This document shows positions 52,610-55,435 of a stretch of DNA of 55,435 nucleotides, one piece after another (positions within the stretch are counted from its first letter, which is position 1; every line of letters begins with the position of its first letter). The notes beneath the pieces were generated by a model. The model was not told where the DNA came from and searched no databases. It was given only the letters and a program-made list of their open reading frames with translations. The position numbers were made by a program, and so were the translations under genes. This stretch comes from Firmicutes bacterium UBA1768 (GTDB taxonomy: Bacteria; Bacillota; Clostridia; Peptostreptococcales; Anaerovoracaceae). The stretch is from NCBI GenBank assembly GCA_002315335.1, contig DCGW01000034.1, positions 18,055 to 73,489 on the forward strand. The letters are read 5' to 3'.

Positions 52610-52647
52610 TAAGACCTTCCATAAGCTTTTGGAAAGTCTTATTATTT
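52610..52647 (+). terminator. Terminator after the amidase-helical protein unit
   Basis: TAAGAC-TTCC pairs with GGAA-GTCTTA (one mismatch) and a T-rich tail (TTATTTTA) follows on the plus strand, 20 nt after the stop at 52590. Confidence 0.7.
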
Positions 52648-52679
52648 TACGTATCTACTCTTATGAAACAGATAATTAA

Positions 52680-52715
52680 AGCCACAACTACGTCATCAGT
52701 GTCATAGTTGTGGCT
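52680..52715 (-). terminator. Terminator hairpin between convergent genes
   Basis: Perfect 11-bp arms AGCCACAACTA / TAGTTGTGGCT with a 14-nt loop, 21 nt after the stop of the radical SAM gene. Short T-rich runs on both sides; probably works for the minus-strand gene and as backup for the plus strand. Confidence 0.65.
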
Positions 52716-52735
52716 CAATTTTATTATGCTAAATA

Positions 52736-54139
52736 CTATCTTTTGTAGTCAGGGTCTCTTTTTACTCCCATACGGCCTGAAAGCTGCGGGCCTCTCTTCT
52801 TTGGAAGGCTTTCCCAGATTTCATTTGAAACCTTTTCCCAGTTATCAGCTGCTTCTACACACTTTGCACAGTAGTCTCTCGCAGATTCCGGGCTGGAAAG
52901 GTCTGTCGACTTAGCGTTAGTTCTTTCGACCATTTCAGCAAGCTTAAACTTGTTGTCAAGAACCGGGCAAGGCCTGAGCATGTTTTCACTGAACGGCTGG
53001 TTATTTCTATATTCCATAAAGAGCGGTGACTTGTACGCTTCAAGCAAAGTCTTTTCCTTTATGTTAGAATCCGAATAGTGAACGAACGCACATGGTTCAA
53101 TATCACCATTTGCACTGATATGAAGGTATCCTCTGCCGCCGGCAATACATCCGCCGACAGCGTCTCCGTCATTCCAGAAGTCCATTGTGAAGAACGGCTT
53201 AGTCTGTCTGAACTTGTTAATCTGTTCATACATGAACTTTCTCTGTTCTGCAGTAACAATGAGTTCAGGAACAGCGTCTGTACCTACAGGCATATATGTG
53301 AAGAACCATGAGAACTTTGCACCGAGTGAAATCATATGATCAAAGTACTCTTCACTACCAATAACATCAGTATTTGCTCTTGTATAGCAGTTGGAAATAC
53401 CAAAGAGAAGCTTCTTTTCTTTAAGTATCTGCATCGCATTAACAGCTCTCTGATAAGTACCCTTACCTCTACGTGAATCGGTAGCTTCTTCAAAGCCTTC
53501 AATACTGATTGCAGGAATAAAGTTTCCTACTCTTAACATCTCATCAGCAAACTTTTCATCAATAAGAGTTCCGTTTGTGAATGAAAGGAATCCGCAATCG
53601 TTATGCTTTTCACAAAGCTTGATAATATCATCCTTCTTTACAAGAGGTTCTCCGCCTGTGAAAAGATAAACATATGTACCAAGAGCCTTACCCTGCTTTA
53701 CGATGTCATCCATCTGTTCAAAGCTAAGACTCATCTTGTCGCCATACTCGGAAGCCCAGCAGCCTGTGCACTTAAGGTTGCAGGCTGAAGTAGGGTCCAT
53801 GATAATAACCCAAGGAATATTACACTGATACTTTTCCTGAAGCTCAATTACCTTCGGTGTTCCCAAAAGAGTTCCATTAATTACAACGTTTTCAACTAAC
53901 TTTTTTCTCTGATGAGCATCAATATCAGTCCATAGTGATTTGATAAGCTGCGCCCAGTTGCCGTCGGGGTCAGCAATAAATCTCTTTATGCCTCCGATCT
54001 GTGGAGAAACAGAACCTCTGCCTCCGTCAGCCTTCTCAAGCATATCAAGCATCTTCGGGAAATTCTTTTCCGGATCCTTGTCGAGATATTCGTAAAACTT
54101 TTTCATTGCAAAGCCCTTCATAAAATCTGAAGCACCCAT
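52736..54139 (-). CDS. Radical SAM protein with SPASM-like C-terminal cysteines
   Basis: 467 residues. N-terminal helical domain of about 105 residues, then the radical SAM core with C120-x3-C124-x2-C127 (C-N-L-K-C-T-G-C) and T-G-G-E-P (161-165), and a C-terminal region with cysteines in G-G-C-I-A, E-P-C-A, C-P-V and C-A-K-C that could hold auxiliary clusters. AGGTGG precedes the ATG. No precursor peptide or B12-binding domain is visible and no enzyme partner lies next to it, so the substrate is unknown. Two candidate promoters upstream. Confidence 0.88.
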   Translation of the reverse strand: MGASDFMKGFAMKKFYEYLDKDPEKNFPKMLDMLEKADGGRGSVSPQIGGIKRFIADPDGNWAQLIKSLWTDIDAHQRKKLVENVVINGTLLGTPKVIELQEKYQCNIPWVIIMDPTSACNLKCTGCWASEYGDKMSLSFEQMDDIVKQGKALGTYVYLFTGGEPLVKKDDIIKLCEKHNDCGFLSFTNGTLIDEKFADEMLRVGNFIPAISIEGFEEATDSRRGKGTYQRAVNAMQILKEKKLLFGISNCYTRANTDVIGSEEYFDHMISLGAKFSWFFTYMPVGTDAVPELIVTAEQRKFMYEQINKFRQTKPFFTMDFWNDGDAVGGCIAGGRGYLHISANGDIEPCAFVHYSDSNIKEKTLLEAYKSPLFMEYRNNQPFSENMLRPCPVLDNKFKLAEMVERTNAKSTDLSSPESARDYCAKCVEAADNWEKVSNEIWESLPKKRGPQLSGRMGVKRDPDYKR

Positions 54140-54194
54140 GTGTAACCCACCTTTCTATGTACAAATTATTCCATAAACTATTATATTCCGCGTA

Positions 54195-54263
54195 TCAACG
54201 CTTTTAACATTTTATTACTTTTAGGCAAAAATGTCAATTGAAACTTGTAATCATTAGCGTTGA
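54195..54263 (-). repeat. Widely spaced inverted repeat flanking the radical SAM promoter
   Basis: TCAACGCT (54195-54202) and AGCGTTGA (54256-54263), perfect 8-bp arms 53 nt apart, one near the transcription start and one upstream of the -35. Possible paired operator sites. Confidence 0.4.
54209..54237 (-). promoter_or_regulatory. Consensus sigma-A promoter for the radical SAM gene
   Basis: Minus strand TTGACA (54237-54232), 17 nt, TAAAAT (54214-54209). A second TATAAT at 54185-54180 with a poorer -35 may be an alternative start. Confidence 0.8.
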
Positions 54264-54382
54264 AATAACAACATTTTGAGGCTTATTAATGATTTTGATA
54301 AACAATTTATACAATATATTTAGCATGGATTTGGTTAGGCTTTTCCATAAACGTTGTAACACAATCAGTCGGAAGCAATTTC

Positions 54383-54961
54383 TTAGTCAAATTCAATTAT
54401 TTTTGCAGCAAAGCTTCTGGTTTGTTCTTCTATTTCATCAGTCATAAAGGGCTCTTTATAGGACTTTTGCCTTTGAGCAGTCATGCCTACATATTCCAAC
54501 TGAGAATGCTTACAGTAACGCTTTACACCCTCTTCCCATAGACCTGTACCAACTTCAATCGGATAACCGCAGGTAGTAATAATACCTACCATTTTTCCTT
54601 TCCATAATGATGGTCCCCACTTATCACCATAATACTTATTAAAAGCATAGACCATTCTGTCCATTGCAGCTTTCAACGGAGACGTACAAAAGCAACTATA
54701 TATAGGAGAAGCAAAAATAATCAAATCGGCTTTCTCCACTTCTGAAAAAACAACTTTCATGTCATCATTTTTTATACAGTTTGGTTTAGTCCAATCCTTT
54801 TGGCATTCCATACAAGCATAGCAAGGCAAAATATTCATTTCATAAAGATGCAAAAGCTTAGTTACAGCTCCCTTGCTTTCCGTTTCATTTATAAAAATGT
54901 CAACAAGAGCAGCAGTATTTCCGTGCTTTCTTGGACTTGAATGTAAAATTAGAATATTCAT
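54383..54961 (-). CDS. Iron-sulfur flavoprotein (NADPH-dependent FMN reductase-like)
   Basis: 192 residues with a flavodoxin-like fold. FMN phosphate loop S-S-P-R-K-H-G-N-T (8-16), a cysteine motif C47-x2-C50-x2-C53-x8-C62 that matches the compact cluster site of archaeal/clostridial iron-sulfur flavoproteins except for a slightly longer last spacing, and A-S-P-I-Y near residue 84. Probably an FMN- and [4Fe-4S]-dependent electron carrier or reductase used against oxidative stress. It follows the PNPOx-like gene by 20 nt. Confidence 0.88.
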   Translation of the reverse strand: MNILILHSSPRKHGNTAALVDIFINETESKGAVTKLLHLYEMNILPCYACMECQKDWTKPNCIKNDDMKVVFSEVEKADLIIFASPIYSCFCTSPLKAAMDRMVYAFNKYYGDKWGPSLWKGKMVGIITTCGYPIEVGTGLWEEGVKRYCKHSQLEYVGMTAQRQKSYKEPFMTDEIEEQTRSFAAKIIEFD

Positions 54962-54981
54962 TTGACCTCCGTTTTGCGTTA

Positions 54982-55374
54982 CTAAAAGCTGTATACTTCA
55001 AGTGCTTCGGTAAAAGAACATATTTCTGCTGTAGCATCCGAAATATAATATACTTCATTATTCCCATCACCCGGCTGGTACATATGAGCAAGCTCGGGAT
55101 AAGCAGCAAGCATATGCTTCTCCGCTTCAATATTATCGTCATATACAGCCTTTCCGGTCAATCTGATCCACTTATCATTATACATACCGGAAATCTGAAA
55201 ATTAAGATTAAGTTTAAGCTGTTTCGAGACAGCCTTCTTCTTTCCTGTTTGAAAATATAGTTTTCCCTCAAAAATATCGACAGTACCAAAAGGTCTTACC
55301 CTCGGCTGGTCACCATCTAAGGTGGCGATATAGTATACACCGCAATTTTTCAAAAAATCGTATACTGTTTCCAT
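54982..55374 (-). CDS. Pyridoxamine 5'-phosphate oxidase-like flavin-binding protein
   Basis: 130-residue split-barrel protein: N-terminal helix, Y-Y-I-A-T-L-D-G-D-Q-P-R-V-R-P-F, G-K-L-Y-F-Q-T-G-K-K-K and a helix around A-E-K-H-M-L. This family binds FMN or F420; the short clostridial members are general flavin reductase-like proteins rather than true PdxH. GGAG precedes the ATG. Pairs with the iron-sulfur flavoprotein gene as a probable two-gene redox operon; its promoter is at or beyond the window edge and not clear. Confidence 0.88.
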   Translation of the reverse strand: METVYDFLKNCGVYYIATLDGDQPRVRPFGTVDIFEGKLYFQTGKKKAVSKQLKLNLNFQISGMYNDKWIRLTGKAVYDDNIEAEKHMLAAYPELAHMYQPGDGNNEVYYISDATAEICSFTEALEVYSF

Positions 55375-55435
55375 GATTTCTCCATTATAATTCTATTTCT
55401 TTATAAAATAATGATTTTATATATAGTGTACTTTC

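Noticed and set aside
1..55435. CRISPR arrays, insertion sequences, tRNA or rRNA genes
   Set aside because: No regularly spaced repeats, transposase motifs, terminal inverted repeats or tRNA-like cloverleaf sequences were seen on reading both strands.

Overview
This window (about 42-43% GC by eye) looks like chromosomal DNA of a low-to-medium GC Bacillota, most likely class Clostridia. The evidence is the Firmicute housekeeping blocks (phoH-ybeY-cdd-era; gmk-rpoZ-priA-def-fmt-yugP-rsmB-prpC-prkC-rsgA-rpe-thiN; rpmB-asp23-recG), RqcH, an Asp23 protein, PASTA-domain PrkC, an SLH-domain protein, strong AGGAGG-type ribosome binding sites, and an anaerobe flavour (TM1266-type hydrogenase-system regulator, radical SAM protein, iron-sulfur flavoprotein). 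I cannot name the genus. No tRNA, rRNA, CRISPR array, insertion sequence or phage gene is visible.

Layout. 1-1.9 kb: start of era, then cdd, ybeY, phoH (minus-strand operon). 1.9-6.3 kb: MATE exporter and tmcAL, then rsmD-coaD-coiled-coil gene ending in a terminator. 6.5-9.3 kb: asp23-recG and rpmB. 9.4-22 kb: the large translation/envelope operon, read gmk to thiN, apparently split in two by a terminator and promoter between rsmB and prpC. 22-26.2 kb: a small unknown gene, a FecBCD-type metal-chelate importer controlled by a structured leader with an attenuator-like terminator, and the TM1266 protein. 26.3-29.2 kb: acyl-ACP thioesterase, free HMA metallochaperone and zinc/cadmium-type P1B ATPase. 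29.3-33.6 kb: two tandem exported SGNH-fold paralogues, each with its own transcription signals. 33.8-39.5 kb: response regulator, ABC exporter, sensor kinase and a second ABC exporter, read from a consensus promoter that contains a LexA-like box. 39.6-42.7 kb: GltD-type oxidoreductase, and an SLH protein plus macrodomain pair. 42.7-45.5 kb: yicC and rqcH, divergent. 45.6-50.3 kb: a lysine-rich zinc-ribbon protein, alr with an unknown coupled gene, a THUMP methyltransferase and a degenerate phosphohexomutase. 50.5-52.6 kb: SH3-independent amidase with copper-amine-oxidase-like and AMIN domains, and a small helical protein. 52.7-55.4 kb: a radical SAM protein, then an iron-sulfur flavoprotein with a flavin-binding PNPOx-like protein.

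How it fits together. Most genes are on the minus strand in tightly coupled operons (many stop/start overlaps of 1-32 nt). The housekeeping block normally contiguous in Firmicutes (rqcH, yicC, gmk, rpoZ and onward) is interrupted here: about 20 kb of accessory genes lie between yicC and gmk, and rlmN, coaBC, fakA/yloV and spoVM are missing from their usual slots. The most interesting points are the phosphohexomutase homologue that has lost its catalytic serine motif, metal loop and C-terminal domain; the unassigned structured leader in front of the FecBCD genes; the LexA-like operator and the four direct repeats in the two-component/ABC locus; and the SGNH twins. All calls are from reading the sequence; no database search was run.
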